From contig JAAYPK010000089.1 in the NCBI GenBank assembly GCA_012519845.1, forward strand, positions 1 to 64,000: 64,000 nucleotides of DNA, given 5' to 3'. The notes below the pieces were generated by a model. It was not told the DNA's origin and did not search any database. It saw nothing but the letters and a program-made list of their open reading frames with translations. Shown here piece by piece: positions 55,722 through 63,388 of the stretch. Origin of the DNA: Clostridiales bacterium. Lineage in GTDB: Bacteria > Bacillota > Clostridia > Clostridiales > Clostridiaceae. The position numbers were made by a program, and so were the translations under genes. Numbering within the stretch: position 1 is the stretch's first letter; each line of letters begins with the position of its first letter.

Positions 55722-56390
55722 ATGGAAAAAAATAATGAAAAAGAAGATGAAATTAATAATGTTAAGGAATTTGGTAATACAGCAATAATTTCGCCAAAAG
55801 AGAAAATACAAGTGGTACCAATAATAGGTGAAATTGAAGGTCATATGGTGTCAAATCCTCAAACTAAAACAACAAAATACGAACACTTAATTCCTTTATT
55901 AGTATCAATGGAACAAAATGAAAATGTAAAAGGCATTTTGTTAATACTAAACACTGTTGGCGGAGACGTAGAAAGTGGATTGGCAATTGCAGAAATGGTG
56001 GCATCTTTAAATAAGCCAACGGTTTCACTTGTTCTTGGAGGAAGTCATTCTATTGGAGTTCCACTTGCTACTTGTACAGATTATTCATTTATAGTTCCAA
56101 CAGGTACTATGATAATACATCCAATTAGAATGAGTGGAACAGTAATTGGTGCTTCACAAACTTTTGATTATTTCAAAAAAATTCAAGATAGAATAACAGA
56201 TTTTATTACAGATCATTGCAAAATAAGCAAGGAAAGATTAGAAGAGTTAATGTCAGAAACTGGCGTATTAACAAAGGATATTGGAACAATATTAATTGGA
56301 AAGGAAACAATAGAAGAAGGGATAATTGATGAGGTGGGGGGAATAAAAGAGGCTATAAAAAAACTAAATGAACTTATTGAAGAAAAATAA
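55722..56390 (+). CDS. tepA: ClpP-like protease TepA (translocation-enhancing protein)
   Basis: 222-residue cytosolic serine protease of the ClpP/crotonase fold, in B. subtilis implicated in protein export and signal-peptide degradation. Nucleophile region GGSHSIGVPLATCTDY (Ser110), IIHPIRMSG (His133), substrate-binding LILNTVGGDVESGLAIAEMV. ATG directly after the hairpin that carries its ribosome binding site. In other clostridia spoIIIE usually follows (from memory); here a polyamine operon does. Confidence 0.93.
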   Translation: MEKNNEKEDEINNVKEFGNTAIISPKEKIQVVPIIGEIEGHMVSNPQTKTTKYEHLIPLLVSMEQNENVKGILLILNTVGGDVESGLAIAEMVASLNKPTVSLVLGGSHSIGVPLATCTDYSFIVPTGTMIIHPIRMSGTVIGASQTFDYFKKIQDRITDFITDHCKISKERLEELMSETGVLTKDIGTILIGKETIEEGIIDEVGGIKEAIKKLNELIEEK

Positions 56391-56401
56391 ATATATATTT
56401 T

Positions 56402-56465
56402 AAGTACATACAGAATACCTGCATTGATTACTTATCTGCAGTTCATTCTGCATGTACTTTTTAAT
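56402..56465 (+). terminator. Terminator after tepA
   Basis: AAGTACAT, one mismatch, CAGAAT (56402-56416) pair with ATTCTG, mismatch, ATGTACTT (56445-56459); an inner CTGCA/TGCAG stem extends it. TTTTTAATTTT follows. Confidence 0.85.
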
Positions 56466-56545
56466 TTTGCAATATATTAAGAACATAATCATTTTAATTT
56501 ACAATGAATAAGATAAATTATACAAAATTCTAACAAAATAGATTA

Positions 56546-56574
56546 TTGTATTTAATTGCTATATGTGGTATTAT
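56546..56574 (+). promoter_or_regulatory. Promoter for the polyamine operon
   Basis: TTGTAT (56546-56551), exactly 17 bases, TATTAT (56569-56574), about 130 bases before speD. Confidence 0.6.
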
Positions 56575-56593
56575 ATATATCGCAAATAAAAAA

Positions 56594-56637
56594 TACTAAT
56601 ACTATATTAAAAGTTTAGTATTAGTAAATTTTTAATA
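56594..56637 (+). promoter_or_regulatory. Attenuator-like hairpin in the speD leader
   Basis: TACTAATACTA (56594-56604) pairs perfectly with TAGTATTAGTA (56616-56626), followed by AATTTTTAAT. It lies about 20 bases after the promoter and 70 before speD; tepA already has its own terminator, so this one can only affect the speD transcript. The 316-base gap 56391-56706 thus holds a terminator, a promoter and this leader; no gene was found in it. Confidence 0.55.
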
Positions 56638-56706
56638 GAATTTATTACCTATATTTATTATAAATGAAAGAAAGTACTGTTGCCATAACGAAAGGTAGTG
56701 ATTAGG

Positions 56707-57504
56707 ATGGGAGAAAAGCTAAAATTATACGGTTATAACAATTTAACAAAAACACTTAGCTTTAGTATTTATGATGTATGCTATGCAAAAAGTGAAAGAG
56801 AACAAAAGGATTATATAAAATATATAGATGAACAATATAATTCCGAAAGATTAACTGCAATATTATGTGAAGTTACAAACAGAATTGGTGCACATATATT
56901 AAACATATCAAAACAGGATTATGAACCACAAGGTGCATCAGTTAATATACTAATAGCAGATGAGAGATTAAATGAAGAATATATAGATGAATCTTGTAAT
57001 CAAGGTAAGCATGCAAGTAGAGATACAATTCATGCTCATTTAGATAAAAGCCATTTAACCGTTCATACTTTTCCAGAATCACATCCTGAAAATGCAATAT
57101 CAACCTTTAGAGTTGATATTGATGTTTCAACTTGTGGAGAGGTATCTCCATTAAATGTACTTGATTACTTAATAGAAAGTTTTGACTCAGATATAATTAC
57201 AATTGATTATAGAGTAAGGGGATTTACAAGAGATGTAACAGGGAAGAAGTGTTTTATAGATCATGATATAACATCAATCCAAAATTACATTGATGAAAAA
57301 ACTCTACAAAAATATGATGCTATTGATGTGAATGTATATCAATCTAATATTTATCATACAAAAATGTTAATAAAAGAAATCGAACTAAAAAATTATTTAT
57401 TTAATACTGATGTATACGAATTACCACCAAAACAAAGACTTCAAATCTCGGACAATCTACGTAAAGAAATGATAGAAATTTTTAGTGGAATGAATATTTA
57501 TTAG
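56707..57504 (+). CDS. speD: S-adenosylmethionine decarboxylase proenzyme (E. coli type)
   Basis: Produces decarboxylated AdoMet, the aminopropyl donor for SpeE. 265 residues, the long class 1A form rather than the short Bacillus/Thermotoga form. Self-cleavage to make the pyruvoyl cofactor is expected before Ser115 in LDKSHLTVHTFPESHPE. FRVDIDVSTCGEVSPL and VRGFTRDVTGKKCFIDHDI are also conserved. The ATG at 56707 is preferred to the in-frame GTG at 56698, since AAAGG is three bases from the latter but about ten from the former. First gene of a five-gene operon. Confidence 0.93.
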   Translation: MGEKLKLYGYNNLTKTLSFSIYDVCYAKSEREQKDYIKYIDEQYNSERLTAILCEVTNRIGAHILNISKQDYEPQGASVNILIADERLNEEYIDESCNQGKHASRDTIHAHLDKSHLTVHTFPESHPENAISTFRVDIDVSTCGEVSPLNVLDYLIESFDSDIITIDYRVRGFTRDVTGKKCFIDHDITSIQNYIDEKTLQKYDAIDVNVYQSNIYHTKMLIKEIELKNYLFNTDVYELPPKQRLQISDNLRKEMIEIFSGMNIY

Positions 57505-57519
57505 TAAGGAGATTAAAAA

Positions 57520-58974
57520 TTGAAAGAATTAAATCAAATGGATACACCTATTCATAAAGCTTTAGAAGAAGTAAGAGATAATAGACTTGTTCATTTTGAT
57601 GTTCCAGGTCATAAAGGTGGAAGAGGAAATAAAGAGCTAAAATATTTTTTAGGTGAGGATTGTTTAAAGCTGGATGTTAATTCTATGAAACCATTGGACA
57701 ATCTTTGCCATCCTACTTCAGTAATAAAGGAAGCACAAGATTTAGCTGCAGAAGCCTTTCATGCTAATGAAAGCTTTTTTATTGTTAATGGAACCACAGC
57801 AGCAGTTCAAGGAATGATAATGTCAACTTGTAAGACTGGTGAAAAAATAATTATGCCAAGAAATGTACATAGAAGTGCAATAAATGCCCTTGTAATATGT
57901 GGGGCTATTCCTATTTATATAAATCCAGGAACAAATAAAAAGCTTGGAATACCTTTAGGTATGTCTATAAATGAAGTGAAAAAAGCAATAAAGGAAAATC
58001 CAGATGCAAAAGCAATAATGGTAAATAATCCTACATATTATGGAATATGTTCAAATTTAAAAGAAATAGTAAAAATAGCTCATGAAAATAATATGCTTGT
58101 TTTAGTAGATGAAGCTCATGGAACTCATTTTTATTTTGGAGAAAATCTACCTATTTCAGCAATGGATGCAGGAGCAGATATGGCAGCTGTTAGCATGCAT
58201 AAAACAGGTGGCTCTTTAACACAAAGCTCAATACTTTTATGTAGTAAATCTGTTAATGCAGATTATGTAAGACAAGTATTAAATTTAACCCAAACAACTA
58301 GTGGTTCATATTTATTAATGTCTTCCTTAGATATAGCAAGAAAAAATCTAAGCTTAAACGGTAAAGAATTAATAAAAAAGACTTTAGATTTTGCAAATTA
58401 TGCAAGAAATGAAATAAATAAAATAGGTGGCTACTATGCTTATGGAGAGGATATTATAGATGGTGATGAAGTTTTTAATTTCGATAAAACTAAATTATCT
58501 ATCTACACAAGAGAAATAGGATTAGCTGGTATAGAAGTATATGATTATTTAAGAGATGAATATGATATACAAATAGAATTTGGTGATTTAGGAAACATTC
58601 TTGCTATAATTTCAGGAGGAGACAGAAATTTAGAAATAGAAAGATTAATTTCAGCTCTTTCAGAAATAAAAAGATTACATTCAGGTGATAAAGCTGGTAT
58701 GTTTGATCACGAGTATATTAATCCAGTAGTTGTTATCCCACCACAAAAAGCCTTTTATGGAAATAAAAGATCAGTTCCATTAAATGAAAGTGTAGGAAAA
58801 GTGTGTGGTGAATTTGTAATGTGCTACCCACCTGGAATTCCAATTTTAGCTCCAGGAGAATTAATAACTAAAGAAATTTTAAATTATATAAATTATGCTA
58901 AAGATAAAGGGTGTTTAATGACTGGAACCCAAGATATGAAAATCGAAAATATTAATATTGTTGAGGAGGAGTAA
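57520..58974 (+). CDS. speA: PLP-dependent Orn/Lys/Arg-type decarboxylase (SpeA family)
   Basis: 484 residues, the short Bacillus SpeA-like branch of fold type I basic amino-acid decarboxylases. The PLP lysine is Lys228 in SMHKTGGSLTQSS; DEAHGTHFYFG is the cofactor-aspartate region; PGHKGGRG and VNGTTAAVQGM are N-terminal hallmarks. Bacillus SpeA is an arginine decarboxylase, but the family also holds lysine and ornithine decarboxylases. No agmatinase (speB) is adjacent, which leaves the substrate open. TTG start after AAGGAG. Its end overlaps nothing; speE starts one base later. Confidence 0.88.
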   Translation: MKELNQMDTPIHKALEEVRDNRLVHFDVPGHKGGRGNKELKYFLGEDCLKLDVNSMKPLDNLCHPTSVIKEAQDLAAEAFHANESFFIVNGTTAAVQGMIMSTCKTGEKIIMPRNVHRSAINALVICGAIPIYINPGTNKKLGIPLGMSINEVKKAIKENPDAKAIMVNNPTYYGICSNLKEIVKIAHENNMLVLVDEAHGTHFYFGENLPISAMDAGADMAAVSMHKTGGSLTQSSILLCSKSVNADYVRQVLNLTQTTSGSYLLMSSLDIARKNLSLNGKELIKKTLDFANYARNEINKIGGYYAYGEDIIDGDEVFNFDKTKLSIYTREIGLAGIEVYDYLRDEYDIQIEFGDLGNILAIISGGDRNLEIERLISALSEIKRLHSGDKAGMFDHEYINPVVVIPPQKAFYGNKRSVPLNESVGKVCGEFVMCYPPGIPILAPGELITKEILNYINYAKDKGCLMTGTQDMKIENINIVEEE

Positions 58975-58975
58975 C

Positions 58976-59827
58976 ATGGAGCTTTGGTATACAGAAGAGC
59001 ATACAAAAAATGTTCGATTCTCAATTAAAGTTGAAAAACAGATTGTAAATACAAAAGGAGATTTTCAACGTATAGATATTCTAGAAACTAAAGAATTTGG
59101 AAGGATTCTTGTACTTGATGGATATTTAATGACCACAGAAAAAGATGAATTTATTTATCATGAAATGATAACTCATGTTCCTATGGCAGTTAATCCTAAC
59201 ATAGAGAAGGTTCTAGTAATAGGTGCAGGAGATGGTGGCACTATAAGGGAACTTACAAGATATGATTCAATTAAACAAATTGACATGGTAGAAATAGATA
59301 AAGCTGTAGTTGATATTTGCAAAGAATATTTTACACAAACAGCTTGTAAATTAGATGATAAAAGAGTTCATATTTTTTATGAAGATGGTTTAAAGTATGT
59401 TAGAACAAAAAAGGATGAATATGATTTAATAATTGTAGATTCAACAGATCCCTTTGGGCCTGGAGAAGGATTATTTACAAAGGAGTTTTATGGTAATTGC
59501 TACAATGCATTAAAGGAAGATGGAATATTAATTAATCAGCATGAAAGTCCTTATTATTTAAATGATGCAAAAGCAATGCAAAGAGCTCATAAAAATATTC
59601 ATTCTGTATTTAATATAGCAACAGTGTATCAAGTTCATATACCAACGTACCCTTCAGGACATTGGCTATTTGGATTTGCCTCAAAAAAATATGATCCTTT
59701 ATTAGATATAAAGGAAGAAAAGTGGAATGAATTTAATTTAGAAACAGATTATTATAATATAGATGTTCATAAAGGAGCTTTTGCATTACCAAATTACGTT
59801 AAAAAGCTTCTAAAGAGTGTGGAATAA
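58976..59827 (+). CDS. speE: Polyamine aminopropyltransferase (spermidine synthase)
   Basis: Transfers the aminopropyl group of decarboxylated AdoMet to putrescine or a related diamine. 283 residues: ELWYTEEHTKNVRFSIKVEK, VIGAGDGGTIRELTRY (SAM loop), MVEIDKAVVDICKEYF, DSTDPFGPGEGLFTKEFY and QVHIPTYPSGHWLFGFASK. The ATG at 58976 follows GAGGAGGAG within the end of the decarboxylase gene. Confidence 0.94.
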   Translation: MELWYTEEHTKNVRFSIKVEKQIVNTKGDFQRIDILETKEFGRILVLDGYLMTTEKDEFIYHEMITHVPMAVNPNIEKVLVIGAGDGGTIRELTRYDSIKQIDMVEIDKAVVDICKEYFTQTACKLDDKRVHIFYEDGLKYVRTKKDEYDLIIVDSTDPFGPGEGLFTKEFYGNCYNALKEDGILINQHESPYYLNDAKAMQRAHKNIHSVFNIATVYQVHIPTYPSGHWLFGFASKKYDPLLDIKEEKWNEFNLETDYYNIDVHKGAFALPNYVKKLLKSVE

Positions 59828-59858
59828 CAAATTTTATGGAAAATAAGGAGGAATAATA

Positions 59859-61058
59859 ATGGGAAAAGCATTAATAATTGGAGCAGGTGGAGTTGCAAGC
59901 GTTGTAGTTCATAAATGTTGTCAAAATTCTGAGGTATTTGAAGAAATATTAATCGCAAGTAGAACAAAATCTAAATGTGATGCCTTAAAGGAGAAATTAG
60001 ATGGTGGAAAGACTAAAATAAGCACTGCTAAAGTAGATGCAGATAATGTTTCTGAATTAGTTGATTTAATAAATGACTTTAAACCAGATATTGTTATAAA
60101 TGTGGCACTTCCATATCAAGATTTAACAATAATGGATGCATGCTTAGAAACAAAAACTCATTATTTAGATACAGCGAATTATGAACCATTAGATACAGCA
60201 AAATTTGAATATAAATGGCAATGGGCATACAGAGAGAAGTTTGAAAAGGCAGGAATAACTGCAGTTCTTGGAAGTGGTTTTGATCCAGGAGTTACAGGGG
60301 TATTTTCAGCTTATGCTCAAAAACATGAATTTGATGAAATTAATGAAATTGATATATTAGATGCAAATGCAGGAGATCATGGATATCCATTTGCTACAAA
60401 TTTTAATCCTGAAATAAATATTCGTGAAGTAACTGCAAATGGTAGCTACATACAAGATGGAAAATGGGTTGAAACTAAACCAATGGAAATAAAGAGAGTT
60501 TATAATTTCCCCGAAATAGGTGAAAAGGACATGTACTTACTTCACCATGAAGAACTTGAATCCTTAGCATTGAATATTAAAGGGATAAAAAGAATTAGAT
60601 TCTTTATGACTTTCTCTGAAAGATATTTAACACATTTAAAGGTATTAGAAAATGTTGGAATGACTTCAATTGAACCAATTGATTTTGAAGGTAAAAAAAT
60701 TGTTCCACTTCAATTTTTAAAAGCTGTATTACCAGATCCAGCTTCTCTTGGACCAAGAACTAAAGGTAAAACAAACATTGGTTGTATATTTAAAGGTAAA
60801 AAAGATGGAAAAGATAAGAATTACTATTTATACAATGTATGTGACCATGAAGAATGCTATAAAGAAGTTGGTTCACAAGCAATATCATATACAACAGGGG
60901 TACCAGCTATGATTGGCGCTATGATGGTATTAACAGGTAAATGGCAAAAGCCAGGTGTTTACAATGTAGAAGAATTTGATCCAGATCCATTTATGGATGC
61001 TTTAAATAAGTTTGGACTTCCTTGGAAAGAAAGCTTTAATCCAGACTTAGTAGAATAG
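59859..61058 (+). CDS. Carboxy(nor)spermidine dehydrogenase (Lys9 family)
   Basis: 399 residues of the saccharopine-dehydrogenase fold: NAD(P)-binding ALIIGAGGVASVVVHKC at the N-terminus, ASRTKSKCDAL, DTANYEPLDTAKFEYKWQW and GSGFDPGVTGVFSAY. The carboxyspermidine dehydrogenase branch condenses aspartate semialdehyde with putrescine (or diaminopropane) and reduces the imine. The neighbour nspC, which decarboxylates the product, supports this over lysine metabolism. AAGGAGG precedes the ATG. It forms the alternative route next to speD-speE. Confidence 0.9.
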   Translation: MGKALIIGAGGVASVVVHKCCQNSEVFEEILIASRTKSKCDALKEKLDGGKTKISTAKVDADNVSELVDLINDFKPDIVINVALPYQDLTIMDACLETKTHYLDTANYEPLDTAKFEYKWQWAYREKFEKAGITAVLGSGFDPGVTGVFSAYAQKHEFDEINEIDILDANAGDHGYPFATNFNPEINIREVTANGSYIQDGKWVETKPMEIKRVYNFPEIGEKDMYLLHHEELESLALNIKGIKRIRFFMTFSERYLTHLKVLENVGMTSIEPIDFEGKKIVPLQFLKAVLPDPASLGPRTKGKTNIGCIFKGKKDGKDKNYYLYNVCDHEECYKEVGSQAISYTTGVPAMIGAMMVLTGKWQKPGVYNVEEFDPDPFMDALNKFGLPWKESFNPDLVE

Positions 61059-61067
61059 AGGAATAAA

Positions 61068-62204
61068 ATGAATTTTGATATAAACAAATTACCTACACCG
61101 TGCTATATAGTTGATGAAAGCTTACTTAAAAAGAACCTAGAAATATTAAAGTCTGTAATGGATAGAACAGGTTGCCATATTTTACTGGCACAAAAAGCAT
61201 TTTCAATGTTTTCAGTTTACCCATTAATTAAGGAGTATTTATCAGGAACTACAGCAAGCGGCTTATTTGAAGCAAAGCTAGGATATGAAGAAATGGGCAA
61301 AGAAGTTCATGTATTTATGCCTGCATATATAAAAGAAGATATGGAGGAAATAACATCTATATGTGACCATATAGTGTTTAATTCCTTTAATGAATGGAAT
61401 AAATATAAAGATTTAATTATTAATTCAAAGAAACATATATCTCCTGGAATAAGAATTAATCCAGAATATGCTGAAGTTGAAACAGAATTGTATAATCCCT
61501 GTGCTTTAGGCTCTAGACTTGGAACCACAGTAGATAATTTTAGTGGACAAGATTTAGAAGGTATAGAAGGACTTCATTTTCACACTATGTGTGAGCAAAA
61601 TTCTGATGTATTGAAAAGAACTATAAAAGTAGTTGATGAAAAGTTTGGAAAATACCTTTCGAAAATGAAGTGGATTAACTTTGGTGGCGGTCATCATATT
61701 ACAAGGGAAGACTATGATATTGAAACACTTATAGAGTGTATTATGTATTTTAAGAATAAATATAATTTAGAAGTATATCTAGAACCAGGCGAAGCAGTAG
61801 CATTAAATACAGGCTTTTTAGTAACAAAGGTATTAGATATAATTCATAATAATATTAATATTGGAATATTAGATACATCTGCAGCCTGCCATATGCCAGA
61901 TGTGTTAGAAATGCCTTATAGACCTAATATAAATGGCAGTGAAGAGGCAAATGTACTACCATATACATATAGATTTGGAGGACCAACTTGTTTAGCTGGT
62001 GATATTATAGGAGATTATTCCTTTAATGAACCATTAAAGGAAGGGGACAGATTAGTATTTACTGATATGGCTATATATAGTATGGTTAAAAACAATACTT
62101 TTAATGGTATGAAACTTCCAGCTATTGCAGTATGTGATTTAGAAAAGAATATAAAAATAATTAAAGAATTTGGATATGATGATTTCAAAATGAGATTATC
62201 TTAA
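61068..62204 (+). CDS. nspC: Carboxy(nor)spermidine decarboxylase NspC
   Basis: Decarboxylates carboxyspermidine (or carboxynorspermidine) to spermidine. 378 residues, alanine-racemase-fold PLP enzyme: PTPCYIVDESLLKKNLEIL, cofactor lysine in LLAQKAF (Lys44), GLHFHTMCEQNSD, NFGGGHHIT, YLEPGEAV and the active-site Cys in LDTSAACHMPDVLEMPYRP. GAGGAATAAAATG start; nine bases after the dehydrogenase. Last gene of the operon. Confidence 0.94.
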   Translation: MNFDINKLPTPCYIVDESLLKKNLEILKSVMDRTGCHILLAQKAFSMFSVYPLIKEYLSGTTASGLFEAKLGYEEMGKEVHVFMPAYIKEDMEEITSICDHIVFNSFNEWNKYKDLIINSKKHISPGIRINPEYAEVETELYNPCALGSRLGTTVDNFSGQDLEGIEGLHFHTMCEQNSDVLKRTIKVVDEKFGKYLSKMKWINFGGGHHITREDYDIETLIECIMYFKNKYNLEVYLEPGEAVALNTGFLVTKVLDIIHNNINIGILDTSAACHMPDVLEMPYRPNINGSEEANVLPYTYRFGGPTCLAGDIIGDYSFNEPLKEGDRLVFTDMAIYSMVKNNTFNGMKLPAIAVCDLEKNIKIIKEFGYDDFKMRLS

Positions 62205-62207
62205 TAG

Positions 62208-62249
62208 GGAGCATATATGCTTAAAAATAGGCGTATATGCTTCTTTTTT
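62208..62249 (+). terminator. Terminator after nspC
   Basis: GGAGCATATATGC (62208-62220) pairs with GCGTATATGCTTC (62231-62243, two G-T wobbles) around a ten-base loop, followed by six T. Confidence 0.85.
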
Positions 62250-62279
62250 AGATAAATGTTGATAAAGTTTTTTTATTCT

Positions 62280-62993
62280 TTATTCTAATGCAAAATTATT
62301 AAACCAACCTATATAAAATTTTAAATTTTTTGTAGCAACCCCTCTAAACTTTTTCCCAATCCAATAAATAAATTTATTATAGTATTTGCATACATTAGGA
62401 ATTTTAGTATTGTGAATAGTTTTATTAATATTAAAGGTTTTTCTAACGGCAATAACATATCTATTAAATGATTGCAAAATAGTTGCTTTTTCATTTAAAT
62501 TTCTATTAACAAAATCATTTATGATTCTACTGGTAACTCCATTGTAATGGGTGCTTAGTGAATAATTATTATATGAGTCAATTGCTATTGTTAACGATAA
62601 TTTCTTTGAAGGAACATAAGGCAATTTACTTCCTTTTCTATTTTCCTTTATTGGTCTGTTTTGGATCCCTATATTATCATTTAACTTAATTGATTTATTC
62701 TCTTTAAAATAAGTCAATAATTTGTGTCGCCAAGAAAAAGCACTTGCAATATTTATTTTTAAACTGTTTGATATGTCATATAAACAGTTATTATTCATAA
62801 TATTAATGTATTTTTCCCAAAAAGATAAATGCTTTTTTGTATAAGACCACGGCTTATTAGTAAAGGAGGTAAAAGTCCTATTGCATTCTTTACATTTATA
62901 GCGTTGTCTATTTCTAAATTTACCATATTTAACTATTTTATTTAATTTACAATGTGGACAAATGTAAATAGGATTATCTTCGAAACTATTCAT
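62280..62993 (-). CDS. IS1595-type transposase-like protein, catalytic residues apparently lost
   Basis: 237 residues, intact frame with a good AGAGGTG site. N-terminal zinc ribbon (Cys12, Cys15, Cys34, Cys37: CPHC...CKEC) then the helix-turn-helix region ending SAFSWRHKLL (85-93) match IS1595-family transposases, as does the C-terminal FRGVATKNLKFYIGWF (216-231). Aligned from memory to the ISPna2-like branch, the DD-N-K residues fall on Gln111, Gln174, Cys202 and Ile209. No terminal inverted repeats were found around it. It may be a decayed transposase or a domesticated DNA-binding protein. Confidence 0.65.
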   Translation of the reverse strand: MNSFEDNPIYICPHCKLNKIVKYGKFRNRQRYKCKECNRTFTSFTNKPWSYTKKHLSFWEKYINIMNNNCLYDISNSLKINIASAFSWRHKLLTYFKENKSIKLNDNIGIQNRPIKENRKGSKLPYVPSKKLSLTIAIDSYNNYSLSTHYNGVTSRIINDFVNRNLNEKATILQSFNRYVIAVRKTFNINKTIHNTKIPNVCKYYNKFIYWIGKKFRGVATKNLKFYIGWFNNFALE

Positions 62994-63024
62994 AATAACA
63001 CCTCTATAGGTAGTATTACCAAAT

Positions 63025-63053
63025 TTGACTACATTATTCGTAATATGTATGAT
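63025..63053 (+). promoter_or_regulatory. Orphan promoter divergent from the transposase-like gene
   Basis: TTGACT (63025-63030), 17 bases, TATGAT (63048-63053), pointing rightwards with no reading frame behind it. Confidence 0.55.
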
Positions 63054-63059
63054 AATGAT

Positions 63060-63144
63060 TTAAGGTCTGAATAGTATAAATCTGTTTTCAAGTATATGAG
63101 ACTATTTAAGAGAAATATTGATGGATATTTCTCTTAAATTTTGT
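63060..63144 (+). ncRNA. Candidate small RNA of about 80 nt
   Basis: Between the orphan promoter at 63025-63053 and a perfect 14-pair hairpin (TTTAAGAGAAATAT 63105-63118, complement 63125-63138, loop TGATGG, then TTTTG) lies an 85-base transcribable unit with no coding frame. It may be a small RNA or the remnant of a lost gene's ends. The 395-base gap 62994-63388 otherwise contains only AT-rich sequence, a weak ATATC/GATAT hairpin before seven T near 63270-63310, and the recA promoter. Confidence 0.35.
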
Positions 63145-63339
63145 TATCAACATTTCCTTAAAATAGATTACTATATTAGTTTTTAAAATATAAAGTATAT
63201 TAATATGAAATATGGTATTACATTAAAGAAAAAAGTTATGATATAATTTTATTTGTCAATGTGTTGTATTTAGGGCCATATCAATTGTCCTAGATATAGC
63301 ACTTTTTTTATTTGTTTGTAGAATTCCTAAATTAAGTTA

Positions 63340-63368
63340 TTGTGTGGTGACAAATATATATTGATAAT
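63340..63368 (+). promoter_or_regulatory. Presumed old recA promoter
   Basis: TTGTGT (63340-63345), 17 bases, GATAAT (63363-63368). No LexA-type box (GAACnnnnGTTC) is seen between this and the start codon. Confidence 0.45.
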
Positions 63369-63388
63369 AATTGAAGGTGGTGTAAATA

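Noticed and set aside
56698-56706. GTG start nine bases upstream for speD
   Set aside because: The AAAGG site would be only three bases away; the ATG at 56707 has workable spacing and gives the expected family length.
62200-63060. Terminal inverted repeats of an insertion sequence around the transposase-like gene
   Set aside because: Neither flank shows matching ends or a target duplication; the only repeats are the nspC terminator and short palindromes such as GGTAGTATTACC at 63009-63020.
63255-63312. Hairpin before a T-run upstream of recA as a strong terminator
   Set aside because: Only about five contiguous pairs (ATATC/GATAT) with a long loop; too weak to list as a terminator.
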